DNA of 51,495 nt, from NCBI RefSeq assembly GCF_020381325.1, contig NZ_JAGSPI010000014.1:1-51495 (forward strand), in the 5' to 3' direction. Numbering within the stretch: position 1 is the stretch's first letter; every line of letters starts with the position of its first letter. The DNA comes from Providencia vermicola. Its GTDB lineage: Bacteria > Pseudomonadota > Gammaproteobacteria > Enterobacterales > Enterobacteriaceae. Below the pieces are notes generated by a model that was given only the letters and a program-made list of their open reading frames with translations, was not told the DNA's origin and searched no databases. This document shows, in pieces, positions 18,037 to 29,082 of this stretch. A program made the position numbers and the translations under genes.

Positions 18037-19392
18037 TTAACGACTTTCACGTTGTTGGCTTCTTAAGAAAGAAGCTGTTTTTGTGCGGATAAGCCCCGCA
18101 CTTTCAAATAACCAATACAAGAGTTTTGCTAGAATCAGGCATAACCCAAAAATTAAGCAGAAAAAAACCACCCGTGAGACAAAAGAATCGACGCCTTCAC
18201 GCGCTAATACGATAATGTTAAAAATCGCACCGAAGCAAAATGCCTGCATAATTGCGGCTTTATAGCGGTTTGGCTCTTGCAAACTCATGCCATAAATCCA
18301 GTCAAACCACTTAATGATCAACCCCACCGCGATTGCTCCGAGCGGAATAAAAATCACCCCACCCATCACCACTAATGAACCAATCAAAGTCGGTGAAATG
18401 GCTAACCCTGAATGGTTATTCAGCACTTCCCAAGTGAAGTAGTTCGCCGAGTTTAATACGGTATCTGGCCGCTCTGGCCATACCCACGATGGGATAAACA
18501 CATAAAAATCACGAATAATCGGTGCAAGCCCTTGGAAATCCATCTCATCATAATGGCTGAGTAATAAAGCGAGGTTTTCCCATGGCGAGAACGTATCTCG
18601 AGTCAGGTACAAGAAGGTGTAATACGCTTCAGAGCCGCTCACATCCAAGCCATAGCGTTTTAATGCCAGCCAGAACATCCCAACAATACTGGCGACACCT
18701 GCCGCACCCAGCATCCACAGAGTGATCCACCCCCTGACAATACCGATAAATAAAAATAGTGCGAAAGCGATAATGATATTCGCCCTTGTCCCACCCACAA
18801 TAACATAGGTTAAAAAACCAAAGGCTACAGTGCTAACAAGGAAGAAAATCCAGCGTTTTTGTGTTGGCCGCAGGAAATATACAATCAACATTGCAGGAAT
18901 AAAGAAGTAGAAAAACCGCTTCAATGCGACCCCTGAAACTTGGCTGGAGAAAATTTGGCTGTAGGATTTTAACTTAAATAGTAAAAAACCATTCTGCATA
19001 AAGAAGATGCCGACTGTTACTACCGCAATAGCGATTAATAACATGCACGTGAGATTGGTTTCGACTTTGTTCATACTAAACAGCGCACGCCGTGAAGTCC
19101 CCACTTTGCGCGATAGCCGCGTTTTATAAGCCACGTAATAAATGGCATAAAAACTGGTCGCCGCAAGCTGCGCATACAAAAGATAATCGGCTGTCACAAC
19201 CGCCACATCAAACTGAAACACTAAAGCGCAGGTTAGCGGAAAACCAAAATAAAATGTCAATAAATACAACATTGAAAAGAAAATGTTGAAGTTAAAGCGA
19301 ACACGTAAAAACTCTTTATAGAGCAAAGTGCCAATAAAGATGATTGATATCAGGTAGACCAACGCTAAGCCACCTAATTCCATTAGCGTCAT
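18037..19392 (-). CDS. wzyE: ECA polysaccharide polymerase WzyE
   Basis: Polytopic inner-membrane protein of 451 residues with ten or more hydrophobic segments. It polymerises ECA trisaccharide repeats at the periplasmic face. It closely follows E. coli WzyE ([17 protein letters not shown], then the loop [14 protein letters not shown] and a large periplasmic loop around [20 protein letters not shown]). The start at 19392 overlaps the wecF stop as ATGA and matches the E. coli N terminus; the frame is open 12 codons further upstream, but that would run into wecF. Confidence 0.95.
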   Translation of the reverse strand: MTLMELGGLALVYLISIIFIGTLLYKEFLRVRFNFNIFFSMLYLLTFYFGFPLTCALVFQFDVAVVTADYLLYAQLAATSFYAIYYVAYKTRLSRKVGTSRRALFSMNKVETNLTCMLLIAIAVVTVGIFFMQNGFLLFKLKSYSQIFSSQVSGVALKRFFYFFIPAMLIVYFLRPTQKRWIFFLVSTVAFGFLTYVIVGGTRANIIIAFALFLFIGIVRGWITLWMLGAAGVASIVGMFWLALKRYGLDVSGSEAYYTFLYLTRDTFSPWENLALLLSHYDEMDFQGLAPIIRDFYVFIPSWVWPERPDTVLNSANYFTWEVLNNHSGLAISPTLIGSLVVMGGVIFIPLGAIAVGLIIKWFDWIYGMSLQEPNRYKAAIMQAFCFGAIFNIIVLAREGVDSFVSRVVFFCLIFGLCLILAKLLYWLFESAGLIRTKTASFLRSQQRESR

Positions 19393-20471
19393 GCTCGCCC
19401 CTCCGCGATACTGAGAATGGTTTTCCACCCCTCAGTAAAGTTTGGCGCAAAAAATTCGATATTAGCTTTATCCAACAAAGCCATTTGACGCTGCGCTTCA
19501 TCCACCAGCGAGGTCGTCAATTCATCACCATAAAAAAATACAGGCACGTTTTGTGCCGTTAAATCCTGCCAAAACGTATTTTGGCGGCTGATCACAAATG
19601 GGATGCCAAATTGAATTAATAAACAAACCGTTCCAACACCTTGCTGGCGATTAAAAATGAAATAGCCGAGATCGCAGGTCTTCAACACGTTAAGATAATC
19701 ACTGAATTCCATACGCTCTTTGAGGATTTCTACCTGACCTGCTGAAAATTGGCTATTTGCCGCGTCTTCTACTTGTTGAATATAAACGTGGTTGTTCGCA
19801 GGATACCCCATTGGGATAATCACGCGAGCCTTATCACCAAACTGCTGTTTAATCGCTCCTAAAGCCTCTACATGACGATTAGAACGGTCGCCTGAGTTAC
19901 CGAGTAGGATCGTCAATTGCTCGCCTTCACGTGGCTTACGCTCGTTTATCGTTAAAGCAGGATCCATGCGTGTTGGGAAATACAGCACCGAAGCTGGTAC
20001 TTTAGGGTTTGACTGGTGGAAATAACATAAATCGCCACGCGTCGCACAAACATGCCCAACTTTTTTTTGTGCTAAACGGCGTAAAACGTAAAAAAGCTTA
20101 AATTTCAGCGAATTGGATTCTTCGTACAGGTCTGCACCCCAGATATGCCACCAAAATTGGTGAGGTTTGATTTGGCCAAATAGCAGAGCCAACCAAATCG
20201 GTGCATTAAATTGCCCATGGAAGAAGAAACGGGTGCGGCGATCTGCTTTCGCCCGCGTGATCACACTATTTGCAATGGCTTTTTTACTCTCAAAAACATC
20301 AATTTCGAGCTGCGGATAAGCGTCAGCAATCCTCGCATCATCGCTTACGACCATAAAATGCAGTTTTTGTGACGGCGCCATTTCCTGGCTAATTACGTTA
20401 TTAAAAAACGTCAAAACCGTCTGATTATGGTGTGGGAGGTTCGATCCCAGTACATGTATTAAGGTTGTCAT
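19389..20471 (-). CDS. wecF: Fuc4NAc transferase WecF (lipid III synthase of ECA)
   Basis: Glycosyltransferase (GT56 family), 360 residues. It adds 4-acetamido-4,6-dideoxygalactose from dTDP-Fuc4NAc to lipid II, completing the ECA trisaccharide on undecaprenyl diphosphate. Family segments include the N-terminal [42 protein letters not shown], and the nucleotide-sugar-binding [12 protein letters not shown]. It overlaps wzxE upstream and wzyE downstream by four bases each. Also called rffT. Confidence 0.96.
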   Translation of the reverse strand: MTTLIHVLGSNLPHHNQTVLTFFNNVISQEMAPSQKLHFMVVSDDARIADAYPQLEIDVFESKKAIANSVITRAKADRRTRFFFHGQFNAPIWLALLFGQIKPHQFWWHIWGADLYEESNSLKFKLFYVLRRLAQKKVGHVCATRGDLCYFHQSNPKVPASVLYFPTRMDPALTINERKPREGEQLTILLGNSGDRSNRHVEALGAIKQQFGDKARVIIPMGYPANNHVYIQQVEDAANSQFSAGQVEILKERMEFSDYLNVLKTCDLGYFIFNRQQGVGTVCLLIQFGIPFVISRQNTFWQDLTAQNVPVFFYGDELTTSLVDEAQRQMALLDKANIEFFAPNFTEGWKTILSIAEGRA

Positions 20472-21718
20472 GCTCGCCTACGGTAAATCAAAAATACGCA
20501 ACAACATAAAATAAAGTATACGATATAAGTGGCCATATAGGCCTGTGTCGCACCAACTGCGCCATGCTCAGGAATAAGCCAGTGAGCAAAACCCATCAGC
20601 AACACAAATTGACTCACTTCTGTCAGAACATAAAAACGCAATGCGGCTTTGGCTATTACCAAATAACCAAACACATATGCGCCAACTTTCAGGACATCCC
20701 CCACCAGCTGCCAAGCAAAAAGGTCTCGCATTCCTGTAAACTTCTCAGAAAATAGCAGCCAAATGGCAAAATCACGCAGGAGCCATACCATAAAACTGGC
20801 AACCGCCACAGCGGGTAAGACAAATTTTAATGCTTTGATAATTTCAGATGAAATTTCGCTTTTATGCTGTAAACGGGAAAGTGTTGGCAGCAAATACACT
20901 GAAAATGATGCGGTAATAAACTGCAAGTAAGCATCTGAAATGGTGCTAACCCCCGCCCATAACCCAACATCATCCCAACTATAACGCTCCGCCAATAGAT
21001 TTCGCATCATGATATAAGCAACAGGTAACGTCACTGACGTCAATAACGCCATAATAGTGAATTTACCTAAATGCGTTGCAATAGCTTTGTCCCACGCGGG
21101 TTTAAGCATTGACAGTGCAAATTGTTTACGGCGGATAATCATCAAGCCTGCGGGCAGGACAACTAAGGCTGGAACAAGGGCTAAGCCAGCAAGCGCACCT
21201 TCATATCCCCCCAAGGTATAGCACAAATAATAGGCAACAACACCCACTAAGCTCCCTAAAATGATAGCTTGAGCGTTACCCGATGCGTCTCGATAACCTT
21301 TTAGGATGGCTAAAAAGTAGTTTGCGTAGGCTATCCCCATCTGAATAAATGCCACGGCATAAATCACAGAGGCATAATCAGGGCTATCAAATAATACCTG
21401 ACTAATAGCACCACTGAATAATAAAAAAACAATGGCTAATAACGTTGAAAAGCCGAGGATTAGCGTTGATGATGTCCCTAAAACAGCACGAAGCTTGGCG
21501 GGGTCTTGATGGTGCTCTGCCACATACTTTGTGACACCATTGAAAATCCCCGCACCAGACAATACACCCAGAACGGTGATCAATTGGCGGAAGTTCCCCG
21601 CCAACCCAACACCGCTCGGGCCAAATGCAATCGCCAGTAATTTAACGATAAGCAGGCCTGCCCCAATTTTAATCAGGGTAGACCCAGCAGTCCAAACAGA
21701 AGCTCTAGCTAACGACAT
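20468..21718 (-). CDS. wzxE: ECA lipid III flippase WzxE
   Basis: Polysaccharide-transporter family (MOP superfamily) flippase with about twelve transmembrane segments, 416 residues, the E. coli length. It moves lipid III across the inner membrane for polymerisation by WzyE. The N terminus [17 protein letters not shown] and the conserved [19 protein letters not shown] and [16 protein letters not shown] segments are near-identical to E. coli WzxE. Its start codon shares one base with the wecE stop codon, so translation is probably coupled. Confidence 0.96.
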   Translation of the reverse strand: MSLARASVWTAGSTLIKIGAGLLIVKLLAIAFGPSGVGLAGNFRQLITVLGVLSGAGIFNGVTKYVAEHHQDPAKLRAVLGTSSTLILGFSTLLAIVFLLFSGAISQVLFDSPDYASVIYAVAFIQMGIAYANYFLAILKGYRDASGNAQAIILGSLVGVVAYYLCYTLGGYEGALAGLALVPALVVLPAGLMIIRRKQFALSMLKPAWDKAIATHLGKFTIMALLTSVTLPVAYIMMRNLLAERYSWDDVGLWAGVSTISDAYLQFITASFSVYLLPTLSRLQHKSEISSEIIKALKFVLPAVAVASFMVWLLRDFAIWLLFSEKFTGMRDLFAWQLVGDVLKVGAYVFGYLVIAKAALRFYVLTEVSQFVLLMGFAHWLIPEHGAVGATQAYMATYIVYFILCCCVFLIYRRRA

Positions 21719-22848
21719 TAGGCAAAGAACGCCTTAATCTGTTCGATAACGGTTTGTTGTTCTGCATCCGTCATGTTGTAGAACATCGGCAAACGCACCA
21801 GTCGGTCACTTTCTTTCGTGGTGTATTTGTCTTCACCATGGAAACGACCAAACTCGAGCCCCGCAGGACTTGTGTGTAGTGCAACGTAGTGGAACACGGT
21901 TAAAATGCCGTGGGATTTCATAAACTCATTAAATTCAGTACGTTCTTCCACATCCTTCAGTTTGATGTAGAACATATGGGCGTTGTGCTCTAAACCTTCA
22001 GGCACAGTCGCTAATACTAAACGGCCTGCATCCGCCAGCGGTTGTAACGCTTCGTAGTAACGTTTCCATAGCAATAAACGGCGTTCGTTGATTTTGTCTG
22101 CTTCTTCCAATTGAGCCCACAGGTAAGCCGCTTGTAAATCAGACAACAGGTAGCTTGAACCGATATCACGCCACGTGTATTTATCCACTTGCCCACGGAA
22201 GAATTGGCTACGGTTTGTCCCTTTTTCACGGATCACTTCAGCACGGCTGATTAAGTCTTTATCGTTGATTAACGTCGCGCCACCTTCCCCACCGGAAGAG
22301 TAGTTTTTGGTTTCATGAAAACTGTAACAACCAATGTGGCCAATTGTCCCTAAAGCCTTGCCTTTATAGGTTGACATCACACCTTGTGCCGCATCTTCAA
22401 TGACGAATAGGTCATGTTTTTTGGCAATATCCATGATGGTGTCCATTTCACAGGCAACCCCTGCGTAGTGAACAGGTACAATCGCACGCGTACGCTCAGT
22501 AATCGCCGCTTCGATTTTCGTTTCGTCAATGTTCATGGTATCTGGGCGGATATCAACGAATACAATTTTCGCGCCGCGCAGAACAAATGCGTTTGAGGTT
22601 GATACAAAGGTAAAGCTTGGCATGATCACTTCATCGCCAGGCTTAATATCAATCAGGATTGCCGCCATTTCTAATGACGCGGTACAAGATGGTGTTAACT
22701 GCACTTTTGGGCAATTAAAACGTTTTTCCATCCACTCTTCACAACGCTTTGTGAAACCACCATCACCACACAGTTTGCCACTTTCCATGGCTTGTCTCAT
22801 ATACTCTAATTCAGTGCCTACAACGGGTGGTTTATTAAATGGAATCAT
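21718..22848 (-). CDS. wecE: dTDP-4-amino-4,6-dideoxygalactose transaminase WecE
   Basis: PLP-dependent sugar aminotransferase (DegT/DnrJ/EryC1 family), 376 residues as in E. coli. It converts dTDP-4-keto-6-deoxyglucose with glutamate to dTDP-Fuc4N for ECA. The PLP lysine is K181 in FHETKNYSSGGEGG; the cofactor-binding TPSCTASLE and EDAAQG motifs are present. The start at 22848 (MIPFNKPPV) is the homologous one; a frame open 15 codons upstream would run deeper into wecD. It overlaps wecD by 14 bases. Also called rffA. Confidence 0.96.
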   Translation of the reverse strand: MIPFNKPPVVGTELEYMRQAMESGKLCGDGGFTKRCEEWMEKRFNCPKVQLTPSCTASLEMAAILIDIKPGDEVIMPSFTFVSTSNAFVLRGAKIVFVDIRPDTMNIDETKIEAAITERTRAIVPVHYAGVACEMDTIMDIAKKHDLFVIEDAAQGVMSTYKGKALGTIGHIGCYSFHETKNYSSGGEGGATLINDKDLISRAEVIREKGTNRSQFFRGQVDKYTWRDIGSSYLLSDLQAAYLWAQLEEADKINERRLLLWKRYYEALQPLADAGRLVLATVPEGLEHNAHMFYIKLKDVEERTEFNEFMKSHGILTVFHYVALHTSPAGLEFGRFHGEDKYTTKESDRLVRLPMFYNMTDAEQQTVIEQIKAFFA

Positions 22849-23575
22849 GTTGTCCCCTGTATAACCAATAGGCGGTACTGGCAATCGCCGCACCGCTACG
22901 TGAATAAAGATTTAATGCCGCAACATTGCTGATTTGGGTGGCAACATTTAACTGTCTTTTTTGGTGTTGCACACACCAGTCGAATGCCGCAGACATTAAC
23001 TTGCGACCTATTCCTCGCCCTTGCGCCTCAGGCACTTTCGCTAAAAGCCCGATGCGTGCAGTATCATCATCAATATGGCGCAAACTCACAAAACCTAAAA
23101 TGCGGTCAGAGGCGTCTTTGACTAATAAGCAAGTATGGTCAAACGTACCAAGCACGGCTTTTTCTATCCACAACGCGTAAAACCGCCCGCTGTCCCCTTC
23201 ACGATACCAAGGCGCGCGAAAACGGCTATTACTAAAGACAGAGGCAGCTGCTTGTTGCAGTAAAGGGACGTCATCCACTTGCGCCGCAACGATGCTATCT
23301 GCCACCGTTAACCCCGCCTTTAGATAAGCATTTTCTGTGCCAATAGTGAGGGCAAAATCAATTTCACCTTCGACAAATGCAAACCCCATACTGGTTAAGT
23401 CATCAATCAATAACGTTTCAGATGCTGCCACCTTGGCTTGGATGATATCGTACGCATCCATTTGATAAGCAAGGACAGTTTCGAGGTTCTCCCCCGAGAA
23501 ATTTAATTTTGCGGTTGAGCGATGAAAGAAGTCGCTCTCCCACTGCAAACCATCAATACTGGCGTGGACGGACAC
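22835..23575 (-). CDS. wecD: dTDP-4-amino-4,6-dideoxygalactose N-acetyltransferase WecD
   Basis: GNAT-family acetyltransferase, 246 residues (E. coli 224), making dTDP-Fuc4NAc, the last activated-sugar step for ECA. The C-terminal GNAT fold shows the acetyl-CoA loop as [10 protein letters not shown] at about 188-197, followed by [13 protein letters not shown] and the conserved end TAYWLYR. The N-terminal half is the less conserved WecD-specific domain (SRFRAPWY is kept). It overlaps rffH by 23 bases and wecE by 14. Also called rffC. Confidence 0.94.
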   Translation of the reverse strand: MSVHASIDGLQWESDFFHRSTAKLNFSGENLETVLAYQMDAYDIIQAKVAASETLLIDDLTSMGFAFVEGEIDFALTIGTENAYLKAGLTVADSIVAAQVDDVPLLQQAAASVFSNSRFRAPWYREGDSGRFYALWIEKAVLGTFDHTCLLVKDASDRILGFVSLRHIDDDTARIGLLAKVPEAQGRGIGRKLMSAAFDWCVQHQKRQLNVATQISNVAALNLYSRSGAAIASTAYWLYRGQHDSI

Positions 23576-24434
23576 GGAGTAAATCCTCTAAATATTGCCC
23601 ATAACCCGTTTTCTTCAGTTGCTGCGCGGAAGCTGCGACTTGTTCGTCGGTTAGCCAACCATTACGCCATGCGATTTCTTCTAAGCAGGCAACTTTAAAA
23701 CCTTGTCGTTTTTCAACGGTTTGTACAAATGTACCTGCCTCAATCAAGCTGTCGTGGGTGCCCGTATCCAACCAAGCAAAACCACGGCCAAGCAGTTCAA
23801 CATTTAACTGCCCGCGCTCTAAATACATTTGATTGATAGATGTAATTTCCAATTCACCGCGTTCAGATGGTTTGACTTGCTTAGCAAATTCAACCACTTG
23901 AGAATCGTAGAAATATAACCCTGTTACCGCCCAGTTTGATTTCGGTTTTGTCGGTTTTTCTTCGATAGATAACGCTTTAAAATTATCATCAAATTCCACC
24001 ACGCCAAAACGCTCTGGGTCCATGACTTGGTAGCCGAATACCGTTGCCCCATGCGGGCGCTCTGCGACTGATTTCAGTTTTGGGCTAAACGAATGGCCAA
24101 AGAAAATGTTATCCCCTAAGACTAAACAACAGCTATCACCATTGATAAATTCTTCACCAATAATAAAGGCTTGTGCTAATCCATCTGGTGATGGCTGCTC
24201 TGCATAACTCAGTTCAATACCAAACTCATGTCCATCCCCCAATAGGCGCTTGAACATCGGTAAATCATCAGGAGTCGAAATAATTAAAATGTCGCGAATA
24301 CCCGCTAACATCAAGACTGAAAGCGGGTAATAAATCATTGGCTTATCATAGATAGGCAATAATTGTTTAGAAATACCACGGGTAATTGGGTGCAAACGCG
24401 TTCCCGATCCCCCTGCTAAAATAATACCTTTCAT
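23553..24434 (-). CDS. rffH: Glucose-1-phosphate thymidylyltransferase RffH
   Basis: Makes dTDP-glucose from dTTP and glucose-1-phosphate for the Fuc4NAc branch of ECA; an isoenzyme of RmlA. It has 293 residues. The nucleotide-binding signature is [20 protein letters not shown] (8-27); the sugar-binding LGDNIFFGH and the [15 protein letters not shown] segment are present. In genomes with an rml cluster the two enzymes overlap; only this copy is visible here. It follows rffG by 8 bases. Confidence 0.95.
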   Translation of the reverse strand: MKGIILAGGSGTRLHPITRGISKQLLPIYDKPMIYYPLSVLMLAGIRDILIISTPDDLPMFKRLLGDGHEFGIELSYAEQPSPDGLAQAFIIGEEFINGDSCCLVLGDNIFFGHSFSPKLKSVAERPHGATVFGYQVMDPERFGVVEFDDNFKALSIEEKPTKPKSNWAVTGLYFYDSQVVEFAKQVKPSERGELEITSINQMYLERGQLNVELLGRGFAWLDTGTHDSLIEAGTFVQTVEKRQGFKVACLEEIAWRNGWLTDEQVAASAQQLKKTGYGQYLEDLLRVRPRQY

Positions 24435-24442
24435 GGTTTCAC

Positions 24443-25510
24443 CTAATTGCCAAGGCCTAAGCGTTCACCTGCGTAGGAGCCATCTTGTACACGACGCCAC
24501 CACGTTTCGTTATTCAAATACCACAACACTGTTTTGCGAATACCAGACTCGAAAGTTTCTTCAGGTTTCCAGCCCAATTCACGCTCAATTTTTGCTGCAT
24601 CAATAGCATAGCGCATGTCGTGACCAGGTCTGTCTTTCACATAGGTAATTAAATCACGATAATGTGCTACACCTTGTGGTTTTTGCGGATGCAACTCTTC
24701 AAGCAGCTCACAAATGGTTTCAACAACTTCAATATTACGGCGTTCGTTATGCCCACCGATATTGTAAGTTGTGCCTGGCTGCGCCGTTGTTGCCACTAAA
24801 TGTAACGCGCGTGCATGATCTTCCACAAACAGCCAATCACGAATTTGCTCACCTTTGCCATATACTGGCAGTGGTTTGCCCGCTAAGGCGTTTAAAATAA
24901 TTAAGGGGATCAATTTCTCTGGGAAATGATACGGCCCATAATTATTTGAGCAGTTGGTGATCATCGTTGGCAAACCATAAGTTCTTTGCCATGCACGCAC
25001 CAAATGGTCGCTGGATGCTTTAGAGGCAGAATATGGACTGCTTGGTGCATAAGGTGTTGTTTCTGTAAAGAAACCTTCAGGGCCATCCAAATCGCCGTAT
25101 ACTTCGTCTGTCGAGATGTGGTGGAAACGGAATGCCGCTTTTTTCCCTTCATCTAACGCAGACCAATAATGACGCGCGGCTTCTAACAGTGTGTAAGTCC
25201 CCACAATGTTGGTTTCAATAAAAGCGGCAGGGCCGTCAATAGAGCGATCCACGTGGCTTTCCGCCGCCAGATGCATAACGGCATCGGGTTGATATTGAGC
25301 AAAAACGCGGTCAAGTGCTTGTCGGTCGCAGATATTCACTTGCTCAAACGCATAGCGTTCACTGCTCGCGACAGGCGCAAGGGATTCAAGGTTGCCTGCA
25401 TAAGTCAGGCAGTCAATAACAATCGCACTGTCGTTCGTATTCTCAATAATATGACGCACCACTGCGGAGCCAATAAACCCCGCACCTCCAGTGATTAGAA
25501 TGCGTTTCAA
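24443..25510 (-). CDS. rffG: dTDP-glucose 4,6-dehydratase RffG
   Basis: Short-chain dehydrogenase (extended family) converting dTDP-glucose to dTDP-4-keto-6-deoxyglucose. It has 355 residues as in E. coli, provided translation begins at TTG (25508-25510). AGGAG lies 7 bases before that TTG, and the homologous N terminus is [18 protein letters not shown]. The 365-codon frame from an upstream ATG would overlap wecC further and is less likely. NAD-binding GGAGFIG, catalytic YSASK and substrate motif STDEVYGD are seen. The TTG overlaps the wecC stop as TTGA. Confidence 0.94.
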   Translation of the reverse strand: MKRILITGGAGFIGSAVVRHIIENTNDSAIVIDCLTYAGNLESLAPVASSERYAFEQVNICDRQALDRVFAQYQPDAVMHLAAESHVDRSIDGPAAFIETNIVGTYTLLEAARHYWSALDEGKKAAFRFHHISTDEVYGDLDGPEGFFTETTPYAPSSPYSASKASSDHLVRAWQRTYGLPTMITNCSNNYGPYHFPEKLIPLIILNALAGKPLPVYGKGEQIRDWLFVEDHARALHLVATTAQPGTTYNIGGHNERRNIEVVETICELLEELHPQKPQGVAHYRDLITYVKDRPGHDMRYAIDAAKIERELGWKPEETFESGIRKTVLWYLNNETWWRRVQDGSYAGERLGLGN

Positions 25511-26769
25511 CGCCAGACTCCTTTTGTATCCACAACCCATTTTTGTGGGATTGCTGAACCTTGAATGCCTTTAAAAACATTGTGGTCAACTAACATTAGG
25601 ATCACATCCGCTTCATTCACTGCTTTTTCAATTGAAACTAATTCAGAAATGCCTTTCAGCGATGTTGGTAATTCTTCAATATGTGGCTCAACCGCATAAG
25701 TTTTACCTGGGTTCCAGTTCGCCACCATTTTAGTGATATGCATTGCTGGGCTTTCACGTAAATCATCAATATTCGGTTTAAACGAAAGACCAAAACAGGC
25801 AATCGTCACTTCGCTAGCTTTTTTGCCTGTTTCCACTAGGCAATCCGCAACAGCCGCTTTCACTTGATCAACGACCCAAATTGGCTTGCCATCATTCACT
25901 AAACGTGCAGTGTGGATTAAACGTGATTGTTTCGGGTTTTGAGCAACAATGAACCATGGGTCAACAGCAATACAGTGGCCACCAACACCAGGGCCTGGTT
26001 GTAAAATATTCACGCGCGGGTGGCGATTTGCTAGGCTGATCAGCTCCCACACATTGATATCTTGCTCTGCACAAATTAATGATAATTCGTTCGCAAAGGC
26101 GATATTAACATCACGGAAGCTGTTTTCCGTTAATTTGCACATTTCTGCGGTTCTTGAATTGGTGATCACGCATTCCCCTTCAAGGAAAATGTTGTATAAC
26201 TCACTCGCTCGCAGTGAAGATTTCGGTGTCATACCGCCCACAACACGGTCATTTTTAATTAATTCGACCATCACTTGCCCTGGCAATACACGCTCTGGGC
26301 AGTAAGCAACATCAATATCCGCTTCTTCACCCGCTTGATGTGGGAACGTTAAATCTGGGCGTGCTTCCGCCATCCACTGTGCCATTTGCTCCGTTGTACC
26401 TACTGGAGAGGTAGACTCAAGGATCACTAAATCGCCTTTTTTCAGCACAGGCGCAATCGACTCTGCCGCAGAACGGACATAAGCTAAATCGGGTTCGTGG
26501 TCACCTTTAAATGGCGTCGGTACAGCAATTAAATAAGCATCGGCAGGCTGTGGCTTTGTAAAAGCTTTTAAATGACCTTCTTCAACGGCTTTTTTCACCA
26601 CGATATCGAGTTCAGGTTCCACGATGTGGATTTTCCCTTGATTAATGGTATCCACCGCATGTTGGTTAACATCCACACCGACAACCTGTTTTTTACGTGA
26701 TGCGAAGGCTGCTGCTGTTGGTAAACCAATATAACCAAGGCCAATAACAGAAATAGTTTCAAAACTCAT
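25507..26769 (-). CDS. wecC: UDP-N-acetyl-D-mannosamine dehydrogenase WecC
   Basis: NAD-dependent, four-electron oxidation of UDP-ManNAc to UDP-ManNAcA, the second ECA sugar donor. It has 420 residues, as in E. coli. The Rossmann motif is [10 protein letters not shown] (10-19) and catalytic C266 lies in [13 protein letters not shown]; the central [20 protein letters not shown] helix is characteristic of UDP-sugar dehydrogenases. The start overlaps the wecB stop by four bases (ATGA). Also called rffD. Confidence 0.96.
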   Translation of the reverse strand: MSFETISVIGLGYIGLPTAAAFASRKKQVVGVDVNQHAVDTINQGKIHIVEPELDIVVKKAVEEGHLKAFTKPQPADAYLIAVPTPFKGDHEPDLAYVRSAAESIAPVLKKGDLVILESTSPVGTTEQMAQWMAEARPDLTFPHQAGEEADIDVAYCPERVLPGQVMVELIKNDRVVGGMTPKSSLRASELYNIFLEGECVITNSRTAEMCKLTENSFRDVNIAFANELSLICAEQDINVWELISLANRHPRVNILQPGPGVGGHCIAVDPWFIVAQNPKQSRLIHTARLVNDGKPIWVVDQVKAAVADCLVETGKKASEVTIACFGLSFKPNIDDLRESPAMHITKMVANWNPGKTYAVEPHIEELPTSLKGISELVSIEKAVNEADVILMLVDHNVFKGIQGSAIPQKWVVDTKGVWR

Positions 26770-27896
26770 AATTTCACCTGATTACTTTTTAATGCTGTAA
26801 GAATACGCTGACAAGCATGACCATCCCCATACGGGTTATGTGCGCGGCTCATTTCATGATATTCCGCATCATCTGTCAGTAACCGATTAACTTCGTTAAC
26901 AATTTTTTGTGTATCTGTTCCCACAAGGCGAACTGTCCCTGCGTCAACGGCTTCAGGTCGCTCAGTGGTATCTCTCATGACTAAAACGGGTTTGCCGAGA
27001 GAAGGCGCCTCTTCTTGAATTCCCCCTGAATCAGTCAAAATCAAGTAGGCATGATTCATTAAGTAGACAAATGGAAGATACTCTTGGGGGCTAATTAAAA
27101 TAATATTATCAATATCATGCAAAATACGTTTTACAGGCTCACTCACATTTGGATTCAGATGTACAGGATAAACAACTTGTACATCTGGGTGAGCCTGAGC
27201 GATGTCAGCCAATGCGTGGCAAATACGCTCAAAACCGCCACCAAAACTTTCTCGACGGTGGCCTGTCACTAAAATCATTTTCTTATTAGGGTCAATAAAT
27301 GGGTAGTTTGCACCCAATTTTTCCATCATGTGCTGGTCGCTCATGACTTTATCTCGCACCCATAACAGCGCATCAATCACGCTATTGCCAGTCACAAAAA
27401 TGTGGCTATCAGGGATCGATTCTTTTAATAAATTTTGGCGTGAGTTTTCTGTTGGGGCGAAGTGATACATTGCTAAGTGCCCCGCAATTTTGCGGTTAGC
27501 TTCTTCAGGCCATGGAGAATAAAGATTCCCCGTACGTAGCCCTGCCTCAACATGCCCAACAGGAATACGATGGTAAAACGCAGCAAGGCTCGTAGCCATG
27601 GTAGTTGCAGTGTCGCCATGAACAAGAACAACATCAGGCTGGAAATCGGCAAATACACCTTTCAGCCCTTCAAGAATACGACAGGTAATATCCGTTAAGT
27701 CTTGCCCTGGTTTCATAATGTTGAGATCGTAATCGGGTGTAATCTCAAATAATTTCAGTACTTGATCAAGCATTTCTCGATGTTGTGCAGTGACACAAAC
27801 TTTTGCTTCAAAATCAGCATCGTTCGCCAGTGCATGAACTAACGGCGCCATCTTGATGGCTTCTGGTCGAGTGCCGAATACAGTCAATACTTTCAC
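26766..27896 (-). CDS. wecB: UDP-N-acetylglucosamine 2-epimerase WecB
   Basis: Non-hydrolysing epimerase interconverting UDP-GlcNAc and UDP-ManNAc, the entry to the ManNAcA branch. It has 376 residues, as in E. coli, when started at GTG (27894-27896), where the homologous sequence begins ([17 protein letters not shown]). A longer frame from an ATG 21 codons upstream lacks support. Motifs seen are [21 protein letters not shown], the GHRRESFG loop, and [10 protein letters not shown]. An AGAGAG stretch lies upstream of the GTG. Also called rffE. Confidence 0.95.
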   Translation of the reverse strand: MKVLTVFGTRPEAIKMAPLVHALANDADFEAKVCVTAQHREMLDQVLKLFEITPDYDLNIMKPGQDLTDITCRILEGLKGVFADFQPDVVLVHGDTATTMATSLAAFYHRIPVGHVEAGLRTGNLYSPWPEEANRKIAGHLAMYHFAPTENSRQNLLKESIPDSHIFVTGNSVIDALLWVRDKVMSDQHMMEKLGANYPFIDPNKKMILVTGHRRESFGGGFERICHALADIAQAHPDVQVVYPVHLNPNVSEPVKRILHDIDNIILISPQEYLPFVYLMNHAYLILTDSGGIQEEAPSLGKPVLVMRDTTERPEAVDAGTVRLVGTDTQKIVNEVNRLLTDDAEYHEMSRAHNPYGDGHACQRILTALKSNQVKL

Positions 27897-27994
27897 GATG
27901 ACTCTCTTATATTTATCTTTTGCAGTGTGCTGCTTATTTAATCTTAATGACTTTATCAAGCCACTGATAAATGTGTCAGTGGCTTATCCCAAAA

Positions 27995-29053
27995 TCAAGA
28001 TGGACGGCGGCGAGAAAGTACCACTCCGGCACCCACTAATAACCCTATAGCGCCCCATAGAACCATCATAAAGGCTCGACGTGGGCTATCACGTTTGACA
28101 GGATCTTCAGGCGTACGCAAATAACGGTAAGCTTGAAAATTATCTTGGAGAGTAGGCCCAACGCTTAATGTTGATAACATTGCGATGTTCTGGTCATAAT
28201 CTGAGTCATGATCTGGGCCCGTTGCTTTTAATGTTTCAATTTGTGCCTGTAATAATGGGGCACCTAACATAAACATTTTAGAATCAGGGATTTCATCGAC
28301 TGGTGTTGCACTTTGATTACGCACAATACCTTGTTTTTCAGCAACTTTTAGTGCTTGTTCCAACGCGTTTAATCGTCTTTCATAAGCGGCGGTTGCCACC
28401 ATGTCTTCACGCTTAACCAACGCTTTCATTGATTGCATTTTAGTTGCCCAAGTGCCTTTAATTTCATCATTCAGATTCGCGGTTGCACGTTGATTCGCAA
28501 ATTGCGTGTATTGGCGTAACAACTGGTTTGCGTCTGTTGATGTTTCAGCCACTAATTTAATGCTATCCGTTAGATTTTTCACTTCATCAGCGGGTGTAAA
28601 CTCAATATCATTAATGAGTTCATCCAATAAGGCAGCATCCGCTTTTGGATCATTTTCTAACCGTTGCTTGTAATAATCTGTGCTCAACCAAAATTGGCGG
28701 CGGGTATCGTAAGAACCGAGTTGCTTAGTAAACTCTTGATAAGCTTCTTTTGCAATTGTCGGCAATTGCCCTTCTTGCCCAGTACTATTAATACGGGAAT
28801 CGAGGTTGCGCAGAAACTGTTGCTGAGAATAATAACTTCCCAAATTATTTACGGTTGGTAAGTCCGTAATCGCTGTCGCACTCCATTTGGGCTGCATAAA
28901 ATAGGATGCTCCCAATGCAATTGCCGCAAAAATCACGGCAAATGCAACGATCCAAACTTTGCCTTGCCACAAGGAGCGACATAAACCACGGATATCCAAC
29001 TCTGGCTCTATTGGTGTTTGATGCTGACTCGGTTGTGTTTCTGAGTTATTCAC
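27995..29053 (-). CDS. wzzE: ECA chain-length regulator WzzE
   Basis: Polysaccharide co-polymerase (PCP1) of the inner membrane that sets ECA chain length with WzyE and WzxE. It has 352 residues. A cytoplasmic N terminus with the family box ELDIRGLCRSLWQGK precedes a transmembrane helix (about 34-53), a large periplasmic helical domain, and a C-terminal helix (about 326-346, GAIGLLVGAGVVLSRRR). A 98-bp gap before wecB, the longest within the operon, holds no obvious terminator. Confidence 0.95.
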   Translation of the reverse strand: MNNSETQPSQHQTPIEPELDIRGLCRSLWQGKVWIVAFAVIFAAIALGASYFMQPKWSATAITDLPTVNNLGSYYSQQQFLRNLDSRINSTGQEGQLPTIAKEAYQEFTKQLGSYDTRRQFWLSTDYYKQRLENDPKADAALLDELINDIEFTPADEVKNLTDSIKLVAETSTDANQLLRQYTQFANQRATANLNDEIKGTWATKMQSMKALVKREDMVATAAYERRLNALEQALKVAEKQGIVRNQSATPVDEIPDSKMFMLGAPLLQAQIETLKATGPDHDSDYDQNIAMLSTLSVGPTLQDNFQAYRYLRTPEDPVKRDSPRRAFMMVLWGAIGLLVGAGVVLSRRRPS

Positions 29054-29082
29054 TGCACAGAACCTCTATTTTCGTTTTTTCG